Shown here: positions 51,263 to 62,400 of the stretch, one piece after another
Position numbering within the stretch: position 1 is the stretch's first letter
How the letters are laid out: each line of letters starts with the position of its first letter
NCBI GenBank assembly: GCA_020086605.1
Contig: JACBWW010000067.1
Location: 566,425 to 630,424 of the forward strand
DNA length: 64,000 nt
From: Lanius collurio
Lineage: Eukaryota; Chordata; Aves; Passeriformes; Laniidae
Direction: 5' to 3'
Program-made: the position numbers and the translations under genes
The notes under the pieces: model-generated
Told to the model about the DNA's origin: nothing
What the model saw: only the letters and a program-made list of their open reading frames with translations
The model's database searches: none

Positions 51263-53786
51263 AGTAATAGAATTAGATGTGGTTCACAAGGAGAGGTTTT
51301 AAAAGTGGCTTATGTAAAGAATAAAGTTTATTTGATGGTAAATACTGTAGGATTCCACAAAAAACGTTTTCCTTTCTGTAAGGAAATAATTGAGATGTTC
51401 ATCTGATGTTGTTAGAAAATGGGTTGTTCTAGATACTTGAACAACTTGTTCTTGATACTTTGAATTTTTTATTTTTATGCCTTAATGATATTCCTTTCAA
51501 AGAACCAATTGTACCTTTACCTCGACATCCTTTGCCTGATGGAAACAAATCAAAGAGCAGCGCACACTGGGACTAATGAGGGCTACCCATGTGCTGTTTG
51601 ACCAGTCAGCTGCTTCCAGAGTTTATATGGCTATGTTATTTCATTGGGTTTGTATTACATTGGTTATGTATTTCTCGTTGAAAAGGGTGTTAAATTGTCA
51701 AACCATTAAATTAGTGAAGGTGGAGGAAGATCTAAAAATGCTGTGTTTGATGACTATTGCTATCTTACCTTCCACAGCAGAAATTCTCAAAGGTGTCACT
51801 TTTTTGTCTGTTCCCAAATCTCTATAGCAAAAACCCCCAAGCAAACAAAAGAAAACTTTGATTGCTTAGTAAGTGTGCTAGTAATATCACTATTTAAAAC
51901 TGAATTTACTGTATGTATTGCCCATAAAACTTTTCTAAGTATTGATGAAGAATGTTGTTTGCATTTCTTAATATCCAGATCCAGAGCAGAGGGAAAATAA
52001 AGACTCAAAGAATAGTTTCATGAGCATTTGTCTTCAATTTGTTTTCCTCAATACTCTGTTCTGAAGTTCTCATCAATACGTCAAAATTAATAATCGGATT
52101 TAATTGCCCAGCAATCCTTGACCTCACTTAGTCCAATGATTGATTCCTCTTGCGGGCATTGCTTTAATAATATATCTCTTTGATCTCAAAAGAAGAGAGC
52201 TTCCTAAAGTTGTTGTGAAAGCTTCTTTTCTTACTGTAATGGTTCAATGAAATGTTCAGCTGTGGCTGAATTGGAAAGGAAACACACGCTGTTTTAGCTT
52301 GTATCTATGTGGAAAAAAATTTCAATATAATAAATCTTAGCTGTTGTTGAAAACTCTGTGCTCAGCAGGAATCCATGTTTCCTCAAGTTGTTTTCAAATT
52401 TTCTCCTTACTGCATTTTGAAAATCCTTTTACAAGCAGCTCTACCCCTCCTTCTGCAAGTTAGTCAAGGATTCTTGGGAAATATGGGCGGTGGAAAACTC
52501 AGGCTCATCTACGCCTGAGTCAGTACATTTATCTTTTGGGTTGTAATTGGTTTCAAATTGTCTTTGTTAGAAGGCATGTTGTTTTGCCTTGCTTAACTGG
52601 AGTACAGGGCTTTCCAATAGCTCTAGGCTTCCCATTTGACATAGTGTGTTCCTTCATTCCCAGTGCTGCATTGTTTCAGTTCTTTCTGTCCTCTCTCCCT
52701 GACTGTTCATCTGCCACAACAGCAGGAGCAGGTGAAAATTATTTGTGTGTGAGAAGAAAGTTTTGAATGTCAAGCAACTTCACATAAAATTTAAAAGTAT
52801 ATGTTTTAGCCTTGAGAAATTATGTCCTTCTAAGTTACTTGTGTTAATCCAAGTATGTAACTGATACTGTAACAGCCAGAGATTTTTTTCTCACAGTGTA
52901 TTTGTAGATACCAGTAGAAGTTGCAAAACTTATCTTCTATTTAAACTATGAAAAATGCATTAATAATCTTTAAATAAAACAATATCATACTCTCTGCATT
53001 TCTAAGGAGAGCTTTTAAGGCCATCTACATATTAAGAGCTACCCTTATGGGAAGCCAGTGCTTCTGTATAAATTCAGATAAAAGTATATATAAGAAATCA
53101 TATTTGGTATTAGGAGTGGAAACACTCAGAAGTGTCCTTGTATGTTCCTCTGTGGAAGTTGGATTTTTTAGCTTAACAATCACAGCTAACTTTTTCAGAG
53201 ATGTCACTGTCTTAATTACTGTTCAAGGTGGACCTGTCTAAGGGGAGAGGTCAGAACTATGAAGAGCAAGGCCTTGCTTGTCACTGGGGCTCTTATTTCT
53301 GTGCCATTGTGGAGAATTAGGTGTAAGATCCTGCTCAGTAAGACTTAAGACAGGAGTGAGTTATCTTCATTTGATGCCTCCACTAGAACAGAAATTCCCA
53401 TAGTATTCGTTCTGTCCCTTATCTTGGAAATTGGCATCCCTGTGTGTTGTCTTGAGTTTATGCCTCTGGGAAAGACAGCTGGTTGACCCAGCTACCAGTT
53501 AATTAATTCATAACATTTTAGTAAAGGGCTGTGTGGTGGGTTGAATCTGAGTTGACAGACAGATTTTTAGACCAGTTATGCTTCTCACAATTTATACATT
53601 TAAACTGCATGGAAAGGCAGGAGTTCCTCTTGTTCCAGCCCGCCTGAGGGAGGTGAGGAGGCCTCGGAGCCTCCGGGCCCTGCCGGGCTGGGCCAGGCCA
53701 GCCCGAAGCCCCAGCCCCTTCTCTTCTTCCTGATGCTGCAGCACGGACCCTGGGCCACTGGGGAAGGAGCCATCCCAGAGCCCAGG

Positions 53787-54009
53787 CAGCTAAACTCAGA
53801 CATGGACTGCTAAACTCAGCCATGGACTGCTAAACCCAGCCATGGACTGCTAAACTCAGCCATAGACTGCTAAACTCAGCCGTGGACTTCTAAACTCAGC
53901 CATGGACTGCCAGACAGCTGAACCCGTTCATGGACTGCTAGACAGCTAGACCCAGCCATGGACTGGTACACAGCTAAACCCAGCCATGGACTGCTGCACA
54001 GCTAAAATC
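53787..54009 (+). repeat. Two-period minisatellite (20-base then 28-base units)
   Basis: Six units of 20 bases (consensus CTGCTAAACTCAGCCATGGA, 53,787-53,906) are followed by three units of 28 bases (53,907-53,990) and a partial unit (53,991-54,009). The 28-base units carry an extra segment of the form g/c-acagcta inside the 20-base motif. Units differ by only a few substitutions, so amplification is fairly recent relative to the surrounding DNA. The array sits in the U3-like part of the probable LTR, where it could act as a repeated enhancer block. Confidence 0.95.
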
Positions 54010-54285
54010 TTTCCAGATCCTTCTTGGGACCGGCGGGTCCCCCCTGTTCTCCACATGGAGCCAGCGGGAGCCTTCTTTCTGCAGCCAGCAGCACACTTTG
54101 CACTGAACTGACGAAACCCCATGCAGCCAGCAGCACAAAAAGAGCGAGGCTTTCTTCACCATTAAGCTTGAACAAGAACACTCCTCAACATAGAAGTTTC
54201 GAAGTCAGGGAGAGAGTGAGCCATGTGAGATGGAGCTGGAAATGGCAGCGGAGAAAAGGGGCGGTGCCGCGTTCCTCGCGCGTAG

Positions 54286-54295
54286 CTTAAAAATC
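54286..54295 (+). promoter_or_regulatory. TATA-like box of the probable LTR
   Basis: CTTAAAAATC follows a CpG-rich stretch (gcggtgccgcgttcctcgcgcg). It lies about 560 bases before the AATAAA signal, consistent with an LTR promoter at the U3/R boundary. This is a weak consensus. Confidence 0.3.
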
Positions 54296-54847
54296 CTTCT
54301 GGCATGCGGTGGTAAGAAACTGTAATATCTCAAACTGTTTGTCTCTTCAATCCATTTGAAGTACATGAGGGGATGGAAGACTTATGTGTGGCCCGTGAAG
54401 ATTGTGAAGAGTTGCCTATGCCAGGATATATAGAAACAGTGAGAGGCTTTTAAGGATTTGTAGCAGAAAAAGCCTTTGTGTTCAGGCCAAAGTGACTCAT
54501 CCTTAAAAGGTTGATAACCCCATGTGATGGCCCAGGTGTGGCAGTGTGAAAAAACTGATATTTTTTCCTAGAAAAGATGCATTACACCACAGCAGATTGT
54601 TTCTTTCCGGGCGGGTCTGTTGTTGGGGGCAGCTTGAGAAACCATGTGAAGCAAGAAGAAGAAACCCTTTCTTCTTTAAGCATAAGAAAGAGATTTTTCG
54701 AGAACTGTAACCGTGACTAGAATCCTATGTTGTGTTATCTTTTGTGCTAGTTAAAAAGGAAGAGTAAAGCGCTGAGAAGAAGGGAGTGGGGGGGGGGTTG
54801 TTAGTTTTAATTTCTTGTTATATCTTTTAACTTTTAATTCTGTTAGT

Positions 54848-54853
54848 AATAAA
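54848..54853 (+). terminator. Polyadenylation signal of the probable LTR
   Basis: AATAAA is followed by a T-rich segment (attttctccttgtactg), the usual R-end arrangement. It could prematurely polyadenylate a sense-strand host transcript. Confidence 0.5.
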
Positions 54854-55007
54854 ATTTTCTCCTTGTACTGCAACCGTTTAAGTTTGAACCTGTTTTTTGG
54901 CTCGCAGCCATCTAGTTTTTCTCAATATATTCTTATTTTGTTTTCCTTATAAAATAACTGATATTTTAGATGCTTGATGCTTAGTTCTGTCAAGCCACAA
55001 CAGGTTG

Positions 55008-57539
55008 GAACAATTTTCCTCTCCCTTATTTGATGAAGATTTTGTAACTATAGTTTCTCTAAATAGTTTCTCTGTATTTACTTATGTTAGTGTAAATAAA
55101 TGGTGTTAATAGGCTCCAAGTGATAGTGTGTAATTTCAGGTCTTTGATCTCTGTGTTGCATCATTTGCTTTCACTACTCTTGCACTTGTTTATCAAGCTG
55201 CTTTTGATGGTCTTGCTGGCACCAAAACATTTCAGACCTGAACATCTCAGTGTGGGAGAATGTAGTTGTCTCTTCCTTGCTCAGATGAAAAATGTCACTT
55301 AACTCTGGAACATAAGAACATAAGAGCATAGTCAGTGCTCTTATTTTTAATGCTGACATTTCTGTGTTAACTTTGTATCTGTGTTTGTGATTTTTTTTCT
55401 TAACTTGAGCATGCCTTGCAGTCATACCTGAGGTGGAGTAATTTTCTTGTGGCTGTAGTGTTTGAATGCAAAGTGTCCCAGTAAGTAAAAGTGTACTGTC
55501 CTTTGATTATTTGAAACCACACTGAGAGTTCCAGCATCGTATTTACTTTCAGATGACACAGGGAGAGAAGCCTCAACCTGATGAGGAAGAGAGGGAAGTG
55601 GAATGTCATAAGCAACTAGTTTTGACAAGTCCGTAATTTATAATTTCCCCAATAAAAATATCACTTCCTCAATGCCCATTGCAGTGAACTCAATAAAAGC
55701 ATTTCAAGAGCTGTGATTACATTTGAGAATCCCTCTACAAATGCAAGTAGAAAGATGTGCATGCTTTCTCTTATATATCCTTAATCAGTTGCCTAGTTAT
55801 TTACTAATGAGCGTGTTTTATACCTTGAAGGTGAGTTCTTGCTTCTATTTCTGTATTACTGTGCTAATCAAAAAGAGCAAATTCTTTCCAGGAATTCTGT
55901 GTTTTTGTATAATCTTTTTCCTGAAAGGTCAGGGCCCTTGATAAAAGGGGAAGCACACACCAGGGTGTGTTCCCACTTGGAAATAACTGAGACAATACTA
56001 AGTCATCTTGAAAGGGATTCTTGTAGCAGAAGAGAAAAAGGAAAAAATATCCTTATAATGAATTGGTAGATCATTAAATCTTTCTGTCCCTAAAGAAAAG
56101 TCTAGATATGGCTGCGTTAAACTATATAAAATGACTATAAAAAATGCTATGGGGAGATTCTTATTTAGATACTTCTGGTAGCATGACCTGCACAGTCAGA
56201 TTTGGACAGTATCTTCCTTTTTCAGATAAGATTTATCTAGTGCAAAGATTGACTCGCTGCATTTCCTCTTGGATTCTTCTTTTATTGTTATTTATTTTAA
56301 GGGAGAGAGGACATACCAATAAATAATCTTCTCTAGACTATTTTTACCTTCTCTAGACTATTTCTACCTTGTCACCTGTTTTCTTTATCTTCCACATATT
56401 AGCTTTGGTGTAGGTCAGGGTATTACTTATCTTTTGGCCTCTCATTCTCTAGGTATGAGCAGTGTAGTTTTCGGAATGATCCAAACAATTTTTTTTTTCT
56501 TCTGTAGTCGTTTAAAAGTTGTTCTGTCTTTTTGTATCTTTCCCCTATCACTTTTCAGCTTTTAAGGCACTTTTGTAGCAACATCAGTGGTACTGTGTCA
56601 GAGACTGGAAGGGGGGTCAGATGGTCTGGAGTGATGCCCCAGATGTTGTTGGGAAGCTCTTTATCTGTAGCTCTTGCAGGCTTTCCTTCTTCCCCCCTCC
56701 CTTTTCCCTAATAGCTCTTGTTAAGCCAGAGCATTGCTCACATGTAGAAAATCTAGTAGTCCCTGAGTAGCTGTAGCTGTAATCGGTTATTTCCCTGACT
56801 AGGTCACTTGCTGTTCTGTAATTATTTCATGGATACTTTGTTCTTGGATTGCTTAGCATCTCTGTGTCTGCCACAGCGTGTCTGCCTAAAGAATCTGCAA
56901 CTGCCAAATGTGTTTGCAGCTGACTTGAAGCTCATTCTTATTGTACATTGACTTGGTCTTTGGGATGGGAAATGCAGCACCTAGTAGACCACTTCTAATT
57001 ATTTTTATAAGCTTCTTTCTGTCCTGGCAGACTTTACTAGAAACTGAGTTTGTGTTTCAAATGAGCTACTATTTCACATAATAAAAGGCTAAAAAGCTAA
57101 AAATCTTAGTTTTAGGTGTTGATATTTTTTTTCCTGTTTGTCTTTTGGCAGCTTTGTAAAGTATTGCATAAGCGCTGGCAGATAAACTTCCCTGGTTGTC
57201 TCAGCATTGACTTACTTTATTTAGCTTCTTAGGCTGGTAATTTGTTTTAGGCTAAAATGACCTTGATAAATGTTCATGCAAAACATTTTGTTACTCATTT
57301 GTCAATGGCACTGGATTCTTTGCATCTAAATGCCAAAAAAATTACAAGTTAAGAATCAAATGGTCGCTCATATCTTTGTAGGTGTTTGAGGGACCAAAGC
57401 CATTCAGCTTTAACAAGGATTGTGAGTTGCTTTATTGTACTGTACTGATGAGACATTTTCTGGCTTTGAGAGCATTTAAGTGAAGAACAATGTTTTATTG
57501 AATCAGATTCAGTAGCCCTGGAAGCAGAGGCAGCATGTC
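55008..57539 (+). other. Probable intron sequence, no gene recognised
   Basis: AT-rich sequence. It contains a 20-base tandem duplication at 56,328-56,367 and a 42-base segment (55,789-55,830) flanked by a good acceptor (tccttaatcag) and donor (gtgagt), too short to judge as an exon. Confidence 0.5.
56328..56367 (+). repeat. 20-base tandem duplication
   Basis: CTTCTCTAGACTATTTTTAC is followed directly by a second copy differing at one base (ttttt to tttct). This is a simple recent duplication. Confidence 0.9.
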
Positions 57540-57810
57540 TGCATCGGGCTGCTGCTGTGAGAATCCCTGCTGAGCCACGGAGCTTCGTTAGCACAAGTAC
57601 AGATAGACCAACTCAGTTGTGCGTCTTCCCAGGCACAGCCTGCACCCGTGCACAGAACAATACCGATGCTTTACACCCTGAAATGCTCTGCTAGAAATGG
57701 CTTGGAAGACTTCAATCCACCTGAAGCCCTGGGGACGTCCCTTCGGAGTTCTGTCAGGAAAAGGCTTCCCATTGTAGCTGGAGGAAAGAGGGAATTACAG
57801 AGCTGAAGAT
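57540..57810 (+). other. CpG-retaining patch with a short open frame
   Basis: About nine CpGs (catcggg, ccacgg, cttcgtt, tgtgcgtc, cacccgtg, taccgatg, ggacgtcc, cttcgga) lie in 250 bases of otherwise CpG-poor DNA. One plus-strand frame is open from about 57,562 to a stop at about 57,809. Its part after ATG 57,666 encodes 46 residues, ending ...RLPIVAGGKRELQS. The frame passes over acceptor-like cgtcttcccag near 57,632. No protein is recognised. It could be a coding or non-coding exon, a small enhancer or an unrecognised repeat fragment. Confidence 0.25.
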
Positions 57811-60251
57811 GGGGTTAAAGCTACCCTTCTTAGCAGTGGTTTGGAATGTAATCTTAGAAATATCCAGATATACTGCTGACTGATCCTACTGGTGAGCTGT
57901 GCAAACGAGATATGAGGGCTGTTGTCTGGAAGATTGAAAAGCACAGGCAGATCTTCATCTCTGACTGTAGGGTCCTGAAGCAGAAATAATATCAGTTAAT
58001 AGTGGGACGGTAGCTTGGCAACATGTGGGTTTTGACTATTCTTTGGATATTGATCTACACCAAAGCATAATAGATTGAAAACAGGATTTCATGTCCAGAA
58101 ATGGAGCAAATGCATATAAACTCTTTCTGCTGCTTCTGGTGGGAATGAAACGTTTATAAATTTTCTGCAGAACTGCTGCATTTTTCTTCTTTGGCTTCGG
58201 AGCCTGCCAGGTAACCCATCTATTGTTTGTTCTGTGCTTACCTTGGAAAGCAGCCAGCCTGTAAGCACAGCTCACTAGAAAACTACAATTTATGTGACTT
58301 TTAAAGTTGTTATAAACTTGTGATACTTGCTGATGTGTAAGTATGCTTCAGAGTGCTGTTGTATATTCCTGACACAAAGGCAGCCCTGCAAAATTTCAAG
58401 TTCTCAAATGGAATTTTCCAATTGAATGGCTAGAACATTTTTAACATTATTTGCAAACTGGTTTTTTCTTTGATACTTGTGTTGGAAATACATTTTTTAA
58501 AGCCTGAGGCAGTTGCACAGACTCAGAGGCTTGGCAGAGTTATATTCCATTGATAATAATAATTTATCTTTGGTTTTGTTTTTTTTTTTTAAATAGTGAC
58601 ATAAATTTGTCTTTAGGTGCTGTTCTCCATCTCTTGTCTAAGTACTGTTGAGCCAGAATGACTTACATGGTGGGCAAATGAAGATAAATGGCTAGTCTTT
58701 CTTTTCAGCCATTTAACAATTATGAGCAGATAAAATCCATAATCTGATCTTGGAGCTGATTTTAGATGGAAACTCACTGGCTTCAGTAAGTTTGCTGTTG
58801 GGATTTTTAGCATGGGGCCACTGAACTTGTGTAGCATATTATGTGCTACTGAGAAAAGCAATAAAGTAGTTTAGCAATTGTTGTTACTCTGTAGGTGATG
58901 ACTGTCACAGTATAAAATATACTAAAAAAGAACAAAGCTGCATTGCGTAAGAAAACCAAACCACACTGCAGTAATATCCATCCAGAATCACATTCATTTG
59001 CAGTATACATTATAGCTAGAAAAGGAGTAATTATTTGGATTAATATATTCTGTTTTAAAACTGAGACAGGTTTTTGTAAAGGATGGTCACAAACACAGAG
59101 CTCTCACTGAAACTTTTTCCAGGTTAGCTACCTTGCTTAAGGCCTCTGAAAGTCTGCTTTTACATTCCCCCTCTTTATTTTCATTATTGCACTTCCTGAA
59201 TAATATGAGTTAGCATGAGCTGTCATGCTGTTACTGTCCTGGTGATAGTCACTGGTTTTCCTAGGTTATAGGAGTTTTATTCATATGCCTTTCCTGTATT
59301 TCTTCTGAGTTGTTAACCTGATGTGAAAATTGTGTCTTGATGAGGGCAAAAAAGCCATTAGAAGTTTCATGGATGTCTCCTTCTCTGAAAGAGATTTTTA
59401 GTTCAGTGCCAAAGATTTAAAGATACTTCTCTGAAAACTACTAGTTTTCTATTTGAGTAACTGTTCTTCAGCATGAAGTCCTTTATTTCTGTTCCCCCAC
59501 TGAGGGTTTTATTGTGAAATAGATACTTCTGAAATTAAAAATGTCACCCCTTCCCAAGAATAGCTCTGAACTAAAGTGTTGGGGTGCTGTTATGCAGGGG
59601 AATAAGAAATTGATTTATTGGTTTGTTTGTAACATCTCCAGTTACAAAGTGGAATATTTTTTCTGTTTTTCATAATTTTTACTTGGATTTGTTATCCATC
59701 GATGTTGGTCAGCTTTTTGGTCTGCTGTAGACTTTCAAAACCAGAGGACTCATTTGGCAGCTGTTGACCACAAGTAACTTTTCTGAAAAATAGACTGGGC
59801 CTTGAGCAGACCTGCAGGTTTTATATAAAGTACTTAATAAACTCCTAAAACTGACACTACTCCATGTTTGTTGCAAGGCTATGTTGGTTTTTTGTTTGTT
59901 TCTTTTATTTAAAGATGAGATGGGAGGAGTACAGCAGCTGTTTTTCATCTGCCAAACCTATTCTTGATGTCTTGTCAGCCAGGGCACTCTGTTTATATTG
60001 GTTGTTGTTTAATACAGGCTTGTGGAGCCCCAGCAGCTTGATGGATGATGCAGAGCACAACTCTATGCATGGAAAGCCATGAGAAGTAATTCAGAATTAT
60101 TTGTGTCTGTGCACTATGCATAACAAAAAAAAATGAGGTAGTTTTTGGGAGTAAAAGCTCTTATGCAGTTCTTCCTAAAGCAAATTTGTCAATTCATCTA
60201 GATTTTCTGATTATAGTAAGGAATAAAAACAAGCTACTTTTCCATAAATCA

Positions 60252-60272
60252 TTGTTTGTTTGTTTGTTTTTT
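60252..60272. repeat. (TTTG)n simple repeat
   Basis: Four tandem gttt units followed by a short T run. Confidence 0.85.
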
Positions 60273-62378
60273 CCAGGAAGCAGCTGTAGCTATTGTATGA
60301 TATCCTCTTACAAATGATTTCAAATACCTTAGCTCATGCTCTCCTTCAAGCTTTATTGGTGTAATGGTTGTCTGGAGCAACAGTGGAAAGAGAACAGGTA
60401 AAGGAGGGTGAAAAAGCTGATTTGATGTCTGTACTCTTGACTGAATTATCTGCTTACAGTGTCTAAGGGCTGTACTGGATAGAATCTCAGCCAGGATTTT
60501 TGCAATTGGAAAGACACAGTTACTTGGAAGAGCAAATTAAATATTCTGTTAAATTTTTTATTGAATTACAATAGTCATATTAAGTCTTGGCAAATAAAAG
60601 AGATAATAAATTCTAAGATGCAGCAATAATCATATTTTATTTGTAATGTTTACGGAAATTGCTCATTAAGTATTGTATTTTTGTGCATGTGTAAGCTAAT
60701 ATCTGCAATACTGTCAGGGGTGTGGCTTGTTATGATAATTACATTTTATTGCCCAATCCAATATTGTTTTGTGATCTCTCAAGGTTTTTAAATGCAAGAA
60801 TTGAATAAAAAGGAAGTAGTTTTAGTGCTCAACTGCCTGTTTCTTCACATATCTTTTCGGTGATAGTGATCTGTGCCATATTTTATGTTCCTTAAAATAC
60901 TCAAGTGCCTGAGAGAAGGGTCAGAAATAAAATGTAGTTTGTAAAGAGTTCTGTGGAGACTGATGGAGCTTCTTGCCTGTGTTGCGTGGACTTCTGATTG
61001 GACTGGATATCTCTGCAATTAATAATTCAGCTTCCTCCTGCCATTGCTTCTCCTAGAACCTCTTCTATTTCTGCAGTTCTTTTAACTGAGGCACAAGTGA
61101 GAAGTTATGTGATCAAAGAGACAGGGTGAACTGTAGATCTGGAAATATGACTGAGTCAGTCTACACAAACTTGCTGCGAGCAAGTTTCTTTTTAAATATG
61201 CTGCTGCATAGAAACTAGTTTCTTGCTCTGGGTGCAGGAATTGATAAAAATTTCCTTTGAAATGCTGTTATGGAAGAAAACCATTAAATGCTCAAATAGA
61301 AATGCATGGTGATTTTGTTGGACTTGAAAAGTTCTGCTAGGATGTGTCATTTCCACTGAAACTTTGTTTGCTTGGCTGATGTTTTGTTGATTGGACACGT
61401 GCTCAGATGTCTCATTATTTGCATCACTAAAGCTGGGAAGAGTTGTCCATCTGCCTTCTCTCTGGTCTAGATGATTTTGTTTGTAACCTAAAAAAACCAG
61501 TGAACAAGTGTAAATTTGGGTCATTCATTTGCTGGTTTGTTTAATGGACAACTAAGTAGTTGGCAAACTTTGTTCCCCCCTTGCCCACCTCCTGCAACTT
61601 CTTTTTATATCACCCGGATCAAAGGTTTTAAAAATTGTTGTGAAAATTGTATCTTCTGATTGGGAAATTATGTTTCTGAATGCAAAATTGAATCTGGGAG
61701 CTGGAATTTCCAGCTCACCTGTTTCACTTGCCCTGCTTGGAGGAAATGCAGACGTCAGTTTGTAGTAAAGTGCTGGCTTTCTTTGCAGAACTCTTAGAGA
61801 AGAGGCATCACTGGCTGGATTTTAATTGAAGATATTTACCTTTTCTTCTGGAAGAAGCATTAAATCTGCTTCCTAGTATTCCCCATTCAGTTTTTTAAGA
61901 CTAATGAACAGTTTTATTGCCCGTGCTGATTGAGTGGAAACGTGCTGACCAGTAATCATACACTGTTGTTTTTCTGGCACTGAAGAGAATTTATTTTTTT
62001 TCAATGGTGTAATAAAACCTGATTTGCTCACTTCTTAGTACTAAGTGCTTGAAAATTTCTCTAGTTATCAGGCAGCTGGCTCTGTTTGTCAGGTAGTATT
62101 GCTCAATGCTATGCTGAGGCTAAAACCTTGTTTTACATTGAACCTGGAAGATGAATTAACCTGTTTGTACAAGAACTTCAAATTACCTAGGAGCTGTTAA
62201 GGAAGCATGAATCGGTGAGTCTTGACAATTCTGAAATTTCTAGATCTCTTAAGTTTAGAACTTCTTTGTTGCTTATCAGATAAACTTATTTTGCATCCTT
62301 TGCCCACCTACAAGCCACAGAAGCAGTTGTGAAGAAAAGTTTTTTTGTAGAGAACAGGCTGTTTAAAACCTTTTTGAA

Positions 62379-62400
62379 ATCATCATCATCATCATCATCA
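62379..62400. repeat. (ATC)7 microsatellite
   Basis: Seven uninterrupted ATC units plus one base. It is likely length-variable between individuals. Confidence 0.95.

Larger units (their letters stand above)
41520..53531 (+). other. Probable intron sequence, no confirmed exon
   Basis: AT-rich sequence without a recognised gene. It includes an exon-like frame at 48,829-48,993, perfect short hairpins at 44,099-44,125 and 52,497-52,520, a 19-base A run at 51,216-51,234 and T runs near 47,158 and 49,978. Two minus-strand frames looked briefly interesting (43,433-43,648 and 44,212-44,580) but matched nothing I know. A retrotransposon fragment too old to see by eye cannot be excluded. Confidence 0.5.
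53532..55002 (+). mobile_element. Probable ERVL-type solo LTR with internal minisatellite
   Basis: The left end TGTGGTGGGTTG resembles the start of many avian ERVL LTRs, and the right end is CCACAACA. The ends pair as imperfect inverted repeats (TGTGGTGG against TGTTGTGG). Flanks ggctg (53,527-53,531) and ggttg (55,003-55,007) fit a 5-base target duplication with one mismatch, a size typical of ERVL. The interior has a GC-rich block (53,630-53,790), a tandem array (53,787-54,009), a CpG-rich segment ending in gcgcgtagcttaaaaatcc (TATA-like at 54,286-54,295), a 10-G run (54,788-54,797) and AATAAA at 54,848-54,853. U3 would be about 0.75 kb. No gag, pol or env sequence is present. At 1.47 kb it is long for an LTR, and its exact family is unknown to me. 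Confidence 0.6.

Noticed and set aside
53518..53823. 101-codon minus-strand frame in the LTR-like element
   Set aside because: It is antisense to the LTR and driven by its GC-rich block and the first minisatellite units. It is not a retroviral or host protein.
55789..55830. 42-base segment between a good acceptor and a GTGAGT donor
   Set aside because: Too short to judge. Such acceptor-donor pairs arise by chance in 37 kb of T-rich DNA.
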